A program made the position numbers and the translations under genes. A stretch of 64,000 nucleotides of DNA from an uncultured Myxococcales bacterium (GTDB lineage Bacteria > Myxococcota_A > UBA9042): assembly GCA_903883645.1 (NCBI GenBank), contig CAISBR010000111.1, positions 1-64,000 of the forward strand, given 5' to 3'. The notes below the pieces were generated by a model that was not told the DNA's origin, ran no database searches, and saw only the letters and a list, made by a program, of their open reading frames with translations. The first letter of the stretch is position 1; each line of letters opens with the position of its first letter. Positions 37,110 to 47,112 of the stretch are shown here, piece by piece.

Positions 37110-37844
37110 CTATTGCAGCGGCAGCACGTGATCCGGCGATTTGGCCGATATGTGCGAGTCTTGCGACCCCAGCACGCCGCCGGCGACGCCCCCGACCACC
37201 ACCACGCCGACCGCGGTCCAGAACCACCAGCGCGACAGCAGGCTTTTGTCTTCTTTGACAACGGGTTCGGGCACGAGCTTGAGGTCGAAGTCGTAGGTGA
37301 ACTCTTGGCCGGCCTTGATGTCGACCGAGCGCGTCTCGGGTAGGTAGCCGGTGGCGCGCGCCTCAAGGGTGTGCAGGCCGGGGGGCACGTCGCCGTCGAA
37401 GGGCGTGAAGCCGGCGACGCGGCCGTCGACCAAAAGCTGTAGTTTTAACGTGCCGTTGCGGCTGCTGACCCGCACGATACCGCCGGTGGCGACCAGGTCG
37501 GCCTCGACTTCGATGAGCTGGCCGTTCGACGGCAGCACCGTGTCGATATACGGAGAATAACCGCGCTTTTGCACCTGTACCGTGTGGCGGGCGTTGGCAT
37601 CGATCTCGACCGGGCCGGGCAGCGGCACTTCGCCGACCAACTTATCGTCGATGAGGACCTTGGCGCCCTTAGTCATCGACGAGATCGCCACGCCGGCTTT
37701 GCCTTCCGCGAATTTCGACTTCTTGGGAGCGGCCCAAGCGCTGCTAGCCAATGGGCCGGCGATGCTGGGAACACCCAGGCTGCAAAGGGCAATTAGGCTG
37801 ACGAGCTTGCCGGCGGCGGGGCGAGGTGCAAGGGTGCGGCGCAT
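37110..37844 (-). CDS. PEGA-domain protein with a C-terminal membrane anchor
   Basis: 244 aa. Signal-like N-terminus (LVSLIALCSLGVPSIAGPLASSAWA), two PEGA modules (VLIDDKLVGEVPLPGPVEI...VQVQKRGYSPY and LLVDGRVAGFTPFDGDVPPGLHTLEARATGYLP) and a C-terminal hydrophobic segment (WFWTAVGVVVVGGVAGGVLG). ATG 37844 follows GGAGG, which decides the start. Presumably anchored to the inner membrane with PEGA domains outside; role unknown. Divergent from rpmB. Confidence 0.8.
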   Translation of the reverse strand: MRRTLAPRPAAGKLVSLIALCSLGVPSIAGPLASSAWAAPKKSKFAEGKAGVAISSMTKGAKVLIDDKLVGEVPLPGPVEIDANARHTVQVQKRGYSPYIDTVLPSNGQLIEVEADLVATGGIVRVSSRNGTLKLQLLVDGRVAGFTPFDGDVPPGLHTLEARATGYLPETRSVDIKAGQEFTYDFDLKLVPEPVVKEDKSLLSRWWFWTAVGVVVVGGVAGGVLGSQDSHISAKSPDHVLPLQ

Positions 37845-37925
37845 AGAAGCCTCCAATCGCCACAGAATCCGCTGTTCCGCGGCGTTTCGCAAGACCCATC
37901 GGCTAGGGCGCGCGTGCTTTCAACC

Positions 37926-37955
37926 TTGACAGTAAGCAGGCCGCGCACATAGACT
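37926..37955 (+). promoter_or_regulatory. Probable rpmB promoter
   Basis: TTGACA (37926-37931), an 18-nt spacer and TAGACT (37950-37955), giving a leader of about 80 nt. Confidence 0.5.
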
Positions 37956-38031
37956 ATCGCCCCCTGCGCCCTCGTTGGTGCAGCCCGTGGTCGCGCCGAC
38001 CGCCGAATTCCTGTGTGATTCTAGCCCAAAC

Positions 38032-38041
38032 GGAGTACTCC
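38032..38041. promoter_or_regulatory. Palindromic ribosome-binding site of rpmB
   Basis: GGAGTACTCC is a perfect 10-bp palindrome directly before the rpmB ATG and contains the Shine-Dalgarno GGAG. It could be chance; no separate loop exists for an intramolecular hairpin. Confidence 0.4.
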
Positions 38042-38299
38042 ATGTCTCGCATCTGCACCATCACTGGCAAGGGCCCCATGGTCGGCAACCGCGTCAGCCA
38101 CTCGAATGCTAAGACCAAGATGCGCCAACTGCCCAATCTGCAGTACAAGCGCCTCTGGGTTCCCGAGCTGGCTCAGTATGTTCGCGTGCGCCTGTCGACC
38201 CGCGCTCTGCGCAGCATCGCCAAGCTGGGCTTCGTGCCCTTCTGCCAGAAGAACGGCATCGACATCGTCGCCGTGGGCCCCGAGTCCACCTTCGAGTAG
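38042..38299 (+). CDS. rpmB: 50S ribosomal protein L28
   Basis: 85 aa. Typical opening C-x-I-T-G-K-G (CTITGKGPMVGNRVSHSNAKTKMRQLPNLQ) and C-terminal STRALRSI. The first residues MSRIC match L28 exactly. No L33 or radC adjacent. Confidence 0.98.
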   Translation: MSRICTITGKGPMVGNRVSHSNAKTKMRQLPNLQYKRLWVPELAQYVRVRLSTRALRSIAKLGFVPFCQKNGIDIVAVGPESTFE

Positions 38300-38470
38300 A
38301 CCGAGTGGCAGGCGAACCCTCCGATTCTTCAGGGGGAACTCCGCCATCCTCGGGCTTGTTGGGCCCGGAAGCCGTACCGCGCCGGTTTGGCTTGGCAGTC
38401 GGTCGAAGCGCGGATTCTGCTTGGCGTTCGCGTGCGGCTCATGGCTGCCCACTCTGCCTAGGGGAGCGCC

Positions 38471-39859
38471 ATGACGGCCGCCACAACTCGTAAAGCCACT
38501 AAGAATCAAGGGCCTGCGTCGGTCGATGCCGCCGATGACTACATGGCTTGGCTGGGCGCGAGCCCGACGCCGTTTCATGCGGTCGCGCAGACGGTGGCGC
38601 GGCTTAAAGCGGCTGGATTCGTTGAGAGATCGCTGGCACAGGGTCTGGCTACGCAGCCGGGCGAGCGCCTGTATTTGGTGCATCCCGATGGCAAGTCGCT
38701 GATCGCGCTGGTGATTGGCGAGCGATCGCCCGTTCACACCGGCTATGCGATCGTGGGTGCCCACACCGATAGCCCCGATTTGCGCTTGCGTTTGAACCCC
38801 TTGAGCCAGTCGGCCGGGGTGGTGCAGTGGAATACCCAGTTCCACGGCGGGCTGATTCGGCGATCGTGGCTGGATCGGCCGTTGGCGCTGGCGGGCGCGG
38901 TCTACGAGACACTGCGCACACGCGACGGCAAGCCGCGTTTTCACGAGCTAACCGGGCTGCCGGTGGTGACGCGGCGGCTGGTGCACGTGGCCGAACCGCT
39001 GGCGGTGATTCCGGATCTGGCGATTCACATGGATCGCGAGAAGAACGACAAGGGCGCGATCAATCCACAGACGCAGCTGAACGCGATCTTTGGCACGGGC
39101 GACGAGATCCCCAAGGCTCTGGCGCAGTTGGCGGCGCGGTCGGGCGTGGATTTCGAGGCGATCGACGGCTTTGATCTGCACCTGGTGCCGTATACTCCGC
39201 CGCAGCGGGTGGGCGTGGATGGGTCGCTGATCCTGGGCGCGCGGCACGACGACTTGGCGATGGTTTATGCGGGGTTGCAAGGCCTGCTTGGCTCAGTGGC
39301 GCGCGATCCAGCGCCGGTGCGGACCCGCGTGGCGGCGTTTTTTGATGCCGAAGAGACCGGATCGCTGACGAGCTCGGGCGCGGCGTCGAGCTTCTTGCGC
39401 GATGTACTGGTGCGGGTGGCGGCGCGGCATCCCGCTACGGCGGCGGGCGACGACGCGGTGCAAGCGCTGAATCAGAGCTTTTGCATTAGCGCCGATATGG
39501 CGCACGCGATGCATCCCAACTATCCGGATATGCACGATAAACAGCATGCGCCGCGCATCAATGCAGGGGTCGTGGTCAAGGCCAATGCCAACGACCGCTA
39601 TGCGACGACAGGTGCTTCGGCGACAACTTTTGTCGCTTTGTGCGAGGCGGCGGGCGTGCCAGTGCAAGATTTTGTGGTGCGGCAAGATATGGCCTGCGGT
39701 ACCACGATTGGTCCGATTACGGCGGCGCAACTGGCGGCTCAAGTTGTGGATGTGGGCTGCCCAATGTGGGCGATGCACTCGGCTGCCGAGACACTGGGCG
39801 CGCGCGATTTGCAGGGCATGATCGATGTGATGCAGGTGTTCTACAGCGGGCGGGCCTAA
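38471..39859 (+). CDS. apeB: M18-family aspartyl aminopeptidase
   Basis: 462 aa. Cytosolic di-zinc exopeptidase removing N-terminal acidic residues. Family blocks: FLGASPTPFHAV-like WLGASPTPFHAVAQTV, GAHTDSPDLRLRLNP (metal His/Asp), AFFDAEETGSLTS (Glu-Glu) and SADMAHAMHPNYPDMHD. Length is as expected. GGGGAG precedes the ATG. It stands alone with 54 nt before lgt, so a shared transcript is possible. Confidence 0.93.
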   Translation: MTAATTRKATKNQGPASVDAADDYMAWLGASPTPFHAVAQTVARLKAAGFVERSLAQGLATQPGERLYLVHPDGKSLIALVIGERSPVHTGYAIVGAHTDSPDLRLRLNPLSQSAGVVQWNTQFHGGLIRRSWLDRPLALAGAVYETLRTRDGKPRFHELTGLPVVTRRLVHVAEPLAVIPDLAIHMDREKNDKGAINPQTQLNAIFGTGDEIPKALAQLAARSGVDFEAIDGFDLHLVPYTPPQRVGVDGSLILGARHDDLAMVYAGLQGLLGSVARDPAPVRTRVAAFFDAEETGSLTSSGAASSFLRDVLVRVAARHPATAAGDDAVQALNQSFCISADMAHAMHPNYPDMHDKQHAPRINAGVVVKANANDRYATTGASATTFVALCEAAGVPVQDFVVRQDMACGTTIGPITAAQLAAQVVDVGCPMWAMHSAAETLGARDLQGMIDVMQVFYSGRA

Positions 39860-39913
39860 GCTTGCTGTACGCTGCTGCCAACCCAACGCGGGCAACCAAC
39901 CCATAGGACGACG

Positions 39914-40840
39914 ATGCTGGCCTTCTTGAACTGGGACCTCGATCCGGTGCTGCTGCACCTGGGGCCGCTGCAGATTCGCTATTACGGCGTGCTGTTTGCG
40001 ATGACCATCTACACCGGCTTTTACGTGTGGCGGCGGCAGGCGCTCAGAAACGGCGAAAGCGTTGACTTTGCTGAACAATTCTTGTGGTGGGGCGTGGTGG
40101 CGATCGTCGGTGGCGCACGGCTTGGGCATGTGTTCTTCTATGAATACAAGACGTATCTGGCCAATCCGATCGAGATCATCAAGTTCTGGAAGGGTGGGCT
40201 GGCGTCGCACGGCGCGACCGTGGGCCTGATCACCGCGCTGTGGCTATTTGCCCGCAAGCACAAGACAACTTGGACGCGGGTGGGCGATTATGTGGCGCCT
40301 GCCGTCGCGCTCGCTGCGGGCGGGGTGCGGCTGGGCAACTTCTTTAATAGCGAGATCGTGGGCCGGGTTAGCGATGTGCCGTGGGCGGTGCAGTTTGTGC
40401 GCTACTGCCGCATCGAGCACCTGTGCCCGCCGCCCGATGCCGCCTGTACGCTGCAGCAATGCATGCCGCGCCATCCCAGTCAGCTGTACGAATTCCTGAT
40501 GGGCTTGGCGACGTATGTTGTGCTGATGTACGTCGAGAAGAAGAACTTTCGCCGCGCGGGCTCGGGCTTGCTGGCGGGCGTGCTGTTGACCATGTACTTT
40601 GGTATCCGCATTTTCGTCGAGAATTTCAAAGAGTACCAAGACGAGCAGCTGCGGACGGACGGCTTCTTGCGGTCGATCGACGGCGTGCTGGGTCACCCCA
40701 CGACGGGGCAATACCTGAGCGCACCGCTGGTGGTGTTCGGCGTGTTTTTGATCATTCGGGCGCTTCGGCAAGACCGCGATGCCATCCCCGAGCCTGTGCC
40801 GACGCCAGATCCCGAGCGCGCACCGGCTAAGGCCAAGTAA
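39914..40840 (+). CDS. lgt: Prolipoprotein diacylglyceryl transferase
   Basis: 308 aa inner-membrane enzyme that attaches diacylglycerol to the lipobox Cys, needed for the many lipoproteins in this window. Markers: IRYYGVLFAM near the N-terminus, RLGHVFFYE, KGGLASHGATVG, RLGNFFNSEIVGR and HPSQLYEFLMG. Between the last two is a short Cys-rich loop (CRIEHLCPPPDAACTLQQC) not usual in the family. Seven membrane spans are plausible. Confidence 0.95.
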   Translation: MLAFLNWDLDPVLLHLGPLQIRYYGVLFAMTIYTGFYVWRRQALRNGESVDFAEQFLWWGVVAIVGGARLGHVFFYEYKTYLANPIEIIKFWKGGLASHGATVGLITALWLFARKHKTTWTRVGDYVAPAVALAAGGVRLGNFFNSEIVGRVSDVPWAVQFVRYCRIEHLCPPPDAACTLQQCMPRHPSQLYEFLMGLATYVVLMYVEKKNFRRAGSGLLAGVLLTMYFGIRIFVENFKEYQDEQLRTDGFLRSIDGVLGHPTTGQYLSAPLVVFGVFLIIRALRQDRDAIPEPVPTPDPERAPAKAK

Positions 40841-40849
40841 CAACCTAAC

Positions 40850-41584
40850 TTATTTAGGGTAGTTCATCGGCGCCCGCTCGATCCAGGCGGCGCGGCGGCG
40901 CACATGGGGCGTCTTGGGCGTCCACTCGCGCGGATCGGGCAAAAGACCTGTGATCAGCGCGGCTTCGTTCATACGCAGCTTGCTCGCGGGCTTGCCGAAC
41001 CAGTGGTCTGCCGCGGCCTGTACCCCGAAGGTCATTGGGCCCATTTCAGCAATGTTCACATAGACTTCGAGAATGCGCTTCTTGGGCACGAACACTTCGA
41101 GCCAGATGGTGTACCAGGCCTCGAGCCCCTTGCGGACCCACGAGCGGTGCTGCCACAAAAACACATTGCGCGCGACCTGTTGCGAGACGGTGCTGCCGCC
41201 GACAACGGCACCGGTGCTGTGGGTTTGGTAGCGGGCCCAGGCGCGGCGAATCGAGGCGACGTCGAAGCCGTGATGGGCGAAAAACGCTCTATCTTCGCTG
41301 GATAAGACCGCTGTGGGTACGCTGCGCGGCAGCTCGTCGAGGTCGACCCAGCGGTAGTCGGGCAGGTGCCACTCGCCGGTTTCGCGCCAGTTGTGCACGC
41401 TGCGAGCCAGCATCGTCTCGGTCACGGGCGGATCGACCCAGCGCAGCAGCAGTGCTTGTAGGGGCGGTATGGCAAGCAATGCCATGAAACTCCAGCGAAG
41501 TATCCAGAAGATGCGGCGACGCCAGGTCGAGAGCCCGCCCGTCTTAGGCGACTTGGCCGGTTGAGGCGAGGGCGAAGGGGTCAT
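40850..41584 (-). CDS. mtgA: Monofunctional peptidoglycan glycosyltransferase (GT51)
   Basis: 244 aa. One N-terminal span (WILRWSFMALLAIPPLQALLL) and the GT51 motifs: EDRAFFAHHGFD (catalytic Glu), GGSTVSQQVARNVFL, RKGLEAWYTIWLEVFVPKKRILEVYVN and AALITGLLPDP. It polymerises lipid II into glycan strands without a transpeptidase domain. The ATG overlaps the stop of the large TPR lipoprotein gene (ATGA), so translation is coupled to it. Confidence 0.94.
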   Translation of the reverse strand: MTPSPSPQPAKSPKTGGLSTWRRRIFWILRWSFMALLAIPPLQALLLRWVDPPVTETMLARSVHNWRETGEWHLPDYRWVDLDELPRSVPTAVLSSEDRAFFAHHGFDVASIRRAWARYQTHSTGAVVGGSTVSQQVARNVFLWQHRSWVRKGLEAWYTIWLEVFVPKKRILEVYVNIAEMGPMTFGVQAAADHWFGKPASKLRMNEAALITGLLPDPREWTPKTPHVRRRAAWIERAPMNYPK

Positions 41585-44500
41585 TGAGCTACCTTTGCGG
41601 GGGCCGTGGCGCGCAGCGTGATGCGCAAGATGCGGCGCAATCGCCCAACAGCACTTGGTTCTTCGCGTTCCTCGTCCGCCTCGGCGAGCCGCAGTCCTTG
41701 GGCCGCTACCTGCTGCGCCTCGCGGAGTTGCCCTTGCTTGACCAGGAATTCGGCATAGCGGGCCAAGGGCAGCGCCATGGGTGGGCGCGCGGTACGGGGG
41801 CGGCGTGGGTTGGTACTGCGCAGCCACTCCGCGGCTCCCGCAGCGAGACTTCTGCGTTGGATAGCGATCGCCGCCGCCGTCTGTCCTTCGCGGTCGACGA
41901 TCGCGGCAAGGGTGTCGAGCGAGGCCATCGCCGCTTCGCCGTCGGTCGACCATTCGGCGACGCGGGCGTGCTGCAGCGCCTCCGAGTTCGAGCGTCCGGC
42001 CAAGTACAGCGAGTACGCATAGTCGTTGTGGCTGCTGTGCCCGCTGGGGTGGGCGTCGAACATGGCGCGCGCCGCGGCGATGCCCAGGTCGCCCAGGCCG
42101 AATTGCCCAAGATCTTCCATGGCCGTTAGTGTGGCCAGTCGCCGCACCTCGGTCCGCATGCCGCCGACTACCAGTGCTAGCCAGCTGCCCAGGGCCCGAC
42201 GCGCAGCCTCGCCCATATCGAGCGCACGCTCGGCCAATGCCGCGACAACATGAGCGAAACCAGCAGCAGAACTTGCGGTGGCATCCGCCGCCATCGCGAG
42301 TGCGAGCGTGCCCGACGGATCGGCCGCCAGCGGCGCAGCCAAGTCGCCTAGATCGGCAGGGTCCATTTCGACCAAGTGTTGTTCGCGCCAACATTGCTTG
42401 GCTGCACCAGTTTCTCCCAGTGCGCTGGCAGGGCAGGCCAGGGCGGCGGCTGGGGCTCCCGCCGCGTGGGCCTCGGCCAGTGCTCGCCTTGCGTAGTCGA
42501 GGTCGTGCGTTGCCAGCAGCGCCCGTGCCAGACCCAGCCACAGGCGCCAAGGTTCCTCCGTCGTCTTGGCCAGACGGGCGACAGCCTGCCACGCGTGCTG
42601 GGGATTGTGGGCCGCAAACTGGGGCAGCAGCCCCAACTGCTCGGCGGTGGTCGCCAGCTCGGGGTGCTCAAGGATCTCCGTCAGCGCAGCCGGCTGCCAA
42701 GCCTGGGCCCGCTCGACAAGCGGCGCCGGCGCCGTAGACTCAATTCCAGCCGCGATGCCAATGTTGGGCTCGCTCTCGCGCAGCACCTGGGCCAGCGCCG
42801 CGGCCGCCGTGTTGCGCCCCGCCACCACCAAGACATTGATCACATCGTCGGCAAAGGATCGCGCGGTAGCCAACAGGAGCTCGCCTGGTCGATCGGCCGC
42901 GTCGCCCAGGTTGTAAACACTGCGATTGCCCTTGACGAAGGCCAGCGCCGCATCCACAACGTCGCTGTCGCTGGCGTGACCCAGCAGGGCCAGCAGTCGC
43001 CGCTCAAGGCCGTCGGTCTGCCCGGCAAGATTGGTGGTTGGCGCCCGCTGCAGAGCCAGTGCGGCCAGCTCGGGGTGCCCCTGGCGACTCAGCTCAAAGG
43101 CCAGCCGCACCGCGCCATCGCTGCCGTAGCCAGTGTCGAGCCAGCGCAGCAGGGTGGTCTGTGCCAGCGGCTGTAGCGTACCGGCGGGGGCCTGACCCTG
43201 CACAGAAACCAACGCGGCGGCCATCGCTACGGCGGTGCGTGGTAGCTGATCTAGGGCACATGCAAGGGGCAATTCGCCCAAAGTTGCGATGGCTTCAGGC
43301 CCCTTGCCAATGGCGGCCTGGCGGATCGCGAGCTCGAGTCGCAGCTCGGGCTGGCTGGCCAGCAGTCGTTGCACCTCGCGCTCGACCGGCGGTGGCGCCT
43401 CACCGACCGTCAGCAGCAGCGCCAGCCACCACGCCGAAGTGCGCACGGGCTCGCTCGAAGGCTGTAGGCTGGAGCTCAGACTCGCGGCGCCGGCCTCGCG
43501 GGCCAACAGGTTCGCCGTAGCCGCCATGTCTTCCGACCAGTGCGGCAAGCGCTGCCGAGCGGTCGCCAGGGCCCGCTTGGCCTCGGCTAGTCGCCCCACC
43601 TGCACGAGCCACTGCAGCTGCTGGGCGTGCAAAAACTCGCTCTCGGGGGCCAGTTGCAGCAGCTCGGCGATCCAGGCCAGCAGCAGCGGATACTGCCCGG
43701 CGCGTTCTAGGTAGGCCCATGTGCGCATCAAAGCGAAGAACGGCGCGCGGTTGCGCAGCTCGCCGATCGACGATAACTGGGCGTTGTGCAAGATCTCGCG
43801 CAATTCGGGGTCAACGGTCAGCTGCGCCCGAATGCGCTCCCATGCGACCACCGCCGCCTGCTGCCGACCGGCCTGCCAAGCAAAATGGGCAATCGCGGTA
43901 GCCAGATGCGGGGGTTGTCCCGACTCCAAAGTCTTGGCTATAGCGTCGGCGTGACGGGGCCAGCCCAGGGCTTCGAGCAGGGCCGCGGTCTCGAGCGCTG
44001 CCGTGTCCGAGCGGGCGGCCCGCGACAGGTAGATGCGCACCAAACCTAGCAACTCTTGTTCAGAACCTGGGTCGTGGCGCAGCTCGACGGCCGCAGTCAG
44101 CAACTGGCTACGGTCGCGGTGCAGCCCCAGCGGCTCGCTCGACGCAAGTTGATCCACCGCCGACTGGCGCGCATCGTGCAAAAGGCCCACGCGCTCGAGC
44201 CAGAGCACGGCTTCGGGCGGCTCCGTGGTGTGCTTGGCGCGAAATTGTTGCACCGTGGCCTGCACCGCTGCCCGGTCGCCGAGGTCCGCAGCCAACTCGC
44301 CGCGAAGCCAAGCCGTATCGCGGTCGGGGTCAGTCAGCGGCGCCAGCACATCGAGCAGCGGGCGCTGGGCACGGGCACGGCGGGCAAAGGTCAGAATTGT
44401 CACGGCGTCGCGCTCGTCCATCCCCGCCTCGGCCAAATTGGCCAACTCGCTTGCCGCCGCCGCGCGCTGGTCAAGCCGCAGCAACATCGCGACGAGCCGG

Positions 44501-47061
44501 CTCCGCAGCGAGGCAGTGTCGGGGTCATAGGCCAATGTTTTCTTGGCAAATTCGACGGCTAAGATGGGCTGGCCAAAGTTTTCGAACAGGTTCCAGGCTT
44601 GGCGCCACAGCCGCGCCACCTGCCGGCCGGGGGTCTGTGCATGGCGCAGCAGGTCTGCCGCTTGCTCGGGCATCCCAGTGGCCAGCAGCGCCTTGGCCCA
44701 ATCGAGCAGCGACTCGTCGGTAAGGGGCTGCAACTGGGCGAGTTGGGGATACACGTCGAGCGCCAAGGCGTAAAACCCAGCCTGCACCAGGGCGCGGGCC
44801 GTCGAGTCGAGGCGACTGGCGTCGAGCCGCTGGCCATACGCGACTTTGATGAGGCTGCGAGCCAGCTCGGTATCGCCCAGGCGGCGCGCACAGGTCAGGC
44901 CGTGCTCAAGGCCCGCACGCAGCGAGTACAGGTCGCTCTCGCTGGCCAAGCGCGGTGCTAGCACCCGGATCGACGCACACAATCCATAGCGGGCCGCCAG
45001 GTCGAGCAGGGGGCGCAACGCTCGCGGCGGCAAGTCGGTGCGGGCGGCGGCGCGATTTAGGGTCGCAACCGCTTGCGTTGCCTGGCCTGTTGCGAGCAGC
45101 GCAGACACCTCGAGCGTGTCGAGCGCTGCATCGCCTGGCTTACCGGCCAAAAGTGCACGGCGCCGCGCGACCTCGCCGACTAGAGCGGAGGCGCCGCCAG
45201 CAGTCGCCAGTGTTTGCAGCAGCGCAAGGGGAGGCTCGTATTCACCTGCGGCGGTGCGCCCCAGCGCTTGGTGCAGCAGTTGTCGGGCCTGCACCGCAAA
45301 TTCACTGTCAAAAAGCACCGTTACGCTGGACCAAAGTAGCTGGCCATCGTCGAAGTCGCGCACACCCGACTCGTGCAGCCAGCGCGCCAGCCAAGCCCCA
45401 CGGCGAATCAGCTGCATGAGCAGCGGCTTGGTAGGCAGCTGGGCAAAGCGCTCGTCGGCCGCGGCGCGTGCAGCGGCATCAATTGCCAAGAATCCGTCGA
45501 GATCATCGCGCTGTGCGGCCTGTACCGCTACTTCGCGCAGCTGTTCGGGCTGGGCCACGCCGGCCACTGCAAAGCCCTGCACCACCGCTTGAGCGAGGTC
45601 CTGCCATTCTGGGCCGCCAAGCCACGCCAGCAGTTCGCGACGCGAATCCTCAAGGCTCGGCAGGACCAAAGCGGCTGCTCCACCAGGACTTGCAGAAGGT
45701 GTACGCGCTTCGAGTTGGCGGGCATAGGCGCGCACCGCGGTGGTCGCTGCAGCCGTTGGGTGCCCTGCGACAAGCCACAGGGTGCGCAGTGCGGCGGCGG
45801 CACGCTGCCCACGCCCCTCCGTTTCAGATGCCTTTTCAATAGCATGTAGGGCCTCGCCCGGATTGCTGCGCTTCCACGTCTCGCCGACGATCAGCCAGCC
45901 GAGCGAGCGGTCGCCGGGCGCGGTGTCGATGGCCGCGACCAAGGCGCGAGCAGCATCTTGATTGCCCGACTGGCGTGCAGCCTCGGCGCGCAGAGCCAGC
46001 CACTCGGCATTCGGGGTTGCCCATTGGTTCAGCAGAGGGCTAGCCACGTTGCCAAGCCGCGCCGACAGCAGCGACCGCACCAGCGCCAACTTGGCCAAAG
46101 GCGTAGTGAATTGTTCGACCGACTCGCTCGCAAGTTTCTGCAGTCCACCGCTATCGTCTTGCCGGGCCAGCGCTGCCGCCAGCAAACCGGGCGCATCGGG
46201 GCTGTCGCCACGGGCCGTCGCAGTGCGCAGAAGTTCGCTTGTGGACTGGCGATCCTCTTGCCACGCCACCTGTGTCGCCACTTGCAGTAGGGTCGCTGTA
46301 GGGGTTGCGCTGGTCTGAATCGCCGTCCGCCAAGCCTGCCGCGCCTCGTCGCCCGCCACCGTGCGCGCCACGCCGTAGGCCAGCCACCAGCCCTGGGCTT
46401 CGGTAGGATTGCGCACCGCGTCGGCCAGCAGACACGGCAGCAGCGTCTGCGGATTGCCCCACTTAGCGGCGAGCGACGTCAGAAAACGCATCCAGTACAA
46501 GTGTTTTTTTGGGTCATGGGGCGCAGCAGCGAGCACGCTCTCGGTCCACTCTGCGGTGCGATCCAGGGCGGCCAGGGTCAGCGCAGCCTGGCGACAGAGC
46601 TCATTTGACTCGGGCGCCTGGTCGCAGCCATTGCGCGTTAGCGCCGCGAGCCAGAGCCATGCTGCTGCAGCCTGCCTGCGGGTAGAGCGATGAAACACCG
46701 CCAAATTCAGGGCATCGCGAGGGCTCGCTTCCTTGATGTGCAGCAGCAACTTCGCTTCGGCGGCCTTGGCTTCGGCATCGCGATGCAGCTCCCAAAGCGC
46801 GCGAATAGCAACAAATTCAAGGTGAGTCGGCACGGGCGCAGCCACGCGTTCGCTCAGCGTCAGGACTTCGGACCAATTCTCGGCCGCAACGGCGCGATCG
46901 GCTTGATCAGCGGCGGCTTGCGCGGTCAGCGGCGGCCCATGCAGCGGTGCAAGCTGCTTGGCCCCACACCCCGCGGCGATCAGCACAGCGAGTACCAGTA
47001 AGCTGCGGCGAACAAACGGCAAAGGACCCCCAGGCTGCGCGCGACACAGACGCCCCACCAT
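41581..47061 (-). CDS. Very large TPR-repeat lipoprotein
   Basis: 1826 aa. Begins with a lipoprotein signal ending LIAAGC, then a continuous array of degenerate helical repeats with Ala/Leu pattern typical of TPR and half-TPR units, without a recognisable catalytic domain. A long Ala/Leu/Gln-rich solenoid of this kind usually scaffolds protein complexes at the envelope. The ATG at 47061 gives a basic N-region followed by the signal. Translationally coupled to mtgA, which suggests a role in peptidoglycan synthesis, perhaps recruiting MtgA (inference). The upstream gene is the radical SAM enzyme, 51 nt away. Confidence 0.8.
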   Translation of the reverse strand: MVGRLCRAQPGGPLPFVRRSLLVLAVLIAAGCGAKQLAPLHGPPLTAQAAADQADRAVAAENWSEVLTLSERVAAPVPTHLEFVAIRALWELHRDAEAKAAEAKLLLHIKEASPRDALNLAVFHRSTRRQAAAAWLWLAALTRNGCDQAPESNELCRQAALTLAALDRTAEWTESVLAAAPHDPKKHLYWMRFLTSLAAKWGNPQTLLPCLLADAVRNPTEAQGWWLAYGVARTVAGDEARQAWRTAIQTSATPTATLLQVATQVAWQEDRQSTSELLRTATARGDSPDAPGLLAAALARQDDSGGLQKLASESVEQFTTPLAKLALVRSLLSARLGNVASPLLNQWATPNAEWLALRAEAARQSGNQDAARALVAAIDTAPGDRSLGWLIVGETWKRSNPGEALHAIEKASETEGRGQRAAAALRTLWLVAGHPTAAATTAVRAYARQLEARTPSASPGGAAALVLPSLEDSRRELLAWLGGPEWQDLAQAVVQGFAVAGVAQPEQLREVAVQAAQRDDLDGFLAIDAAARAAADERFAQLPTKPLLMQLIRRGAWLARWLHESGVRDFDDGQLLWSSVTVLFDSEFAVQARQLLHQALGRTAAGEYEPPLALLQTLATAGGASALVGEVARRRALLAGKPGDAALDTLEVSALLATGQATQAVATLNRAAARTDLPPRALRPLLDLAARYGLCASIRVLAPRLASESDLYSLRAGLEHGLTCARRLGDTELARSLIKVAYGQRLDASRLDSTARALVQAGFYALALDVYPQLAQLQPLTDESLLDWAKALLATGMPEQAADLLRHAQTPGRQVARLWRQAWNLFENFGQPILAVEFAKKTLAYDPDTASLRSRLVAMLLRLDQRAAAASELANLAEAGMDERDAVTILTFARRARAQRPLLDVLAPLTDPDRDTAWLRGELAADLGDRAAVQATVQQFRAKHTTEPPEAVLWLERVGLLHDARQSAVDQLASSEPLGLHRDRSQLLTAAVELRHDPGSEQELLGLVRIYLSRAARSDTAALETAALLEALGWPRHADAIAKTLESGQPPHLATAIAHFAWQAGRQQAAVVAWERIRAQLTVDPELREILHNAQLSSIGELRNRAPFFALMRTWAYLERAGQYPLLLAWIAELLQLAPESEFLHAQQLQWLVQVGRLAEAKRALATARQRLPHWSEDMAATANLLAREAGAASLSSSLQPSSEPVRTSAWWLALLLTVGEAPPPVEREVQRLLASQPELRLELAIRQAAIGKGPEAIATLGELPLACALDQLPRTAVAMAAALVSVQGQAPAGTLQPLAQTTLLRWLDTGYGSDGAVRLAFELSRQGHPELAALALQRAPTTNLAGQTDGLERRLLALLGHASDSDVVDAALAFVKGNRSVYNLGDAADRPGELLLATARSFADDVINVLVVAGRNTAAAALAQVLRESEPNIGIAAGIESTAPAPLVERAQAWQPAALTEILEHPELATTAEQLGLLPQFAAHNPQHAWQAVARLAKTTEEPWRLWLGLARALLATHDLDYARRALAEAHAAGAPAAALACPASALGETGAAKQCWREQHLVEMDPADLGDLAAPLAADPSGTLALAMAADATASSAAGFAHVVAALAERALDMGEAARRALGSWLALVVGGMRTEVRRLATLTAMEDLGQFGLGDLGIAAARAMFDAHPSGHSSHNDYAYSLYLAGRSNSEALQHARVAEWSTDGEAAMASLDTLAAIVDREGQTAAAIAIQRRSLAAGAAEWLRSTNPRRPRTARPPMALPLARYAEFLVKQGQLREAQQVAAQGLRLAEADEEREEPSAVGRLRRILRITLRATAPAKVAQ

Positions 47062-47112
47062 CGTAGCCGCGCCCAGGTACAAAAGCATCCGCAGCAAACC
47101 CGGCTTAGGCCC

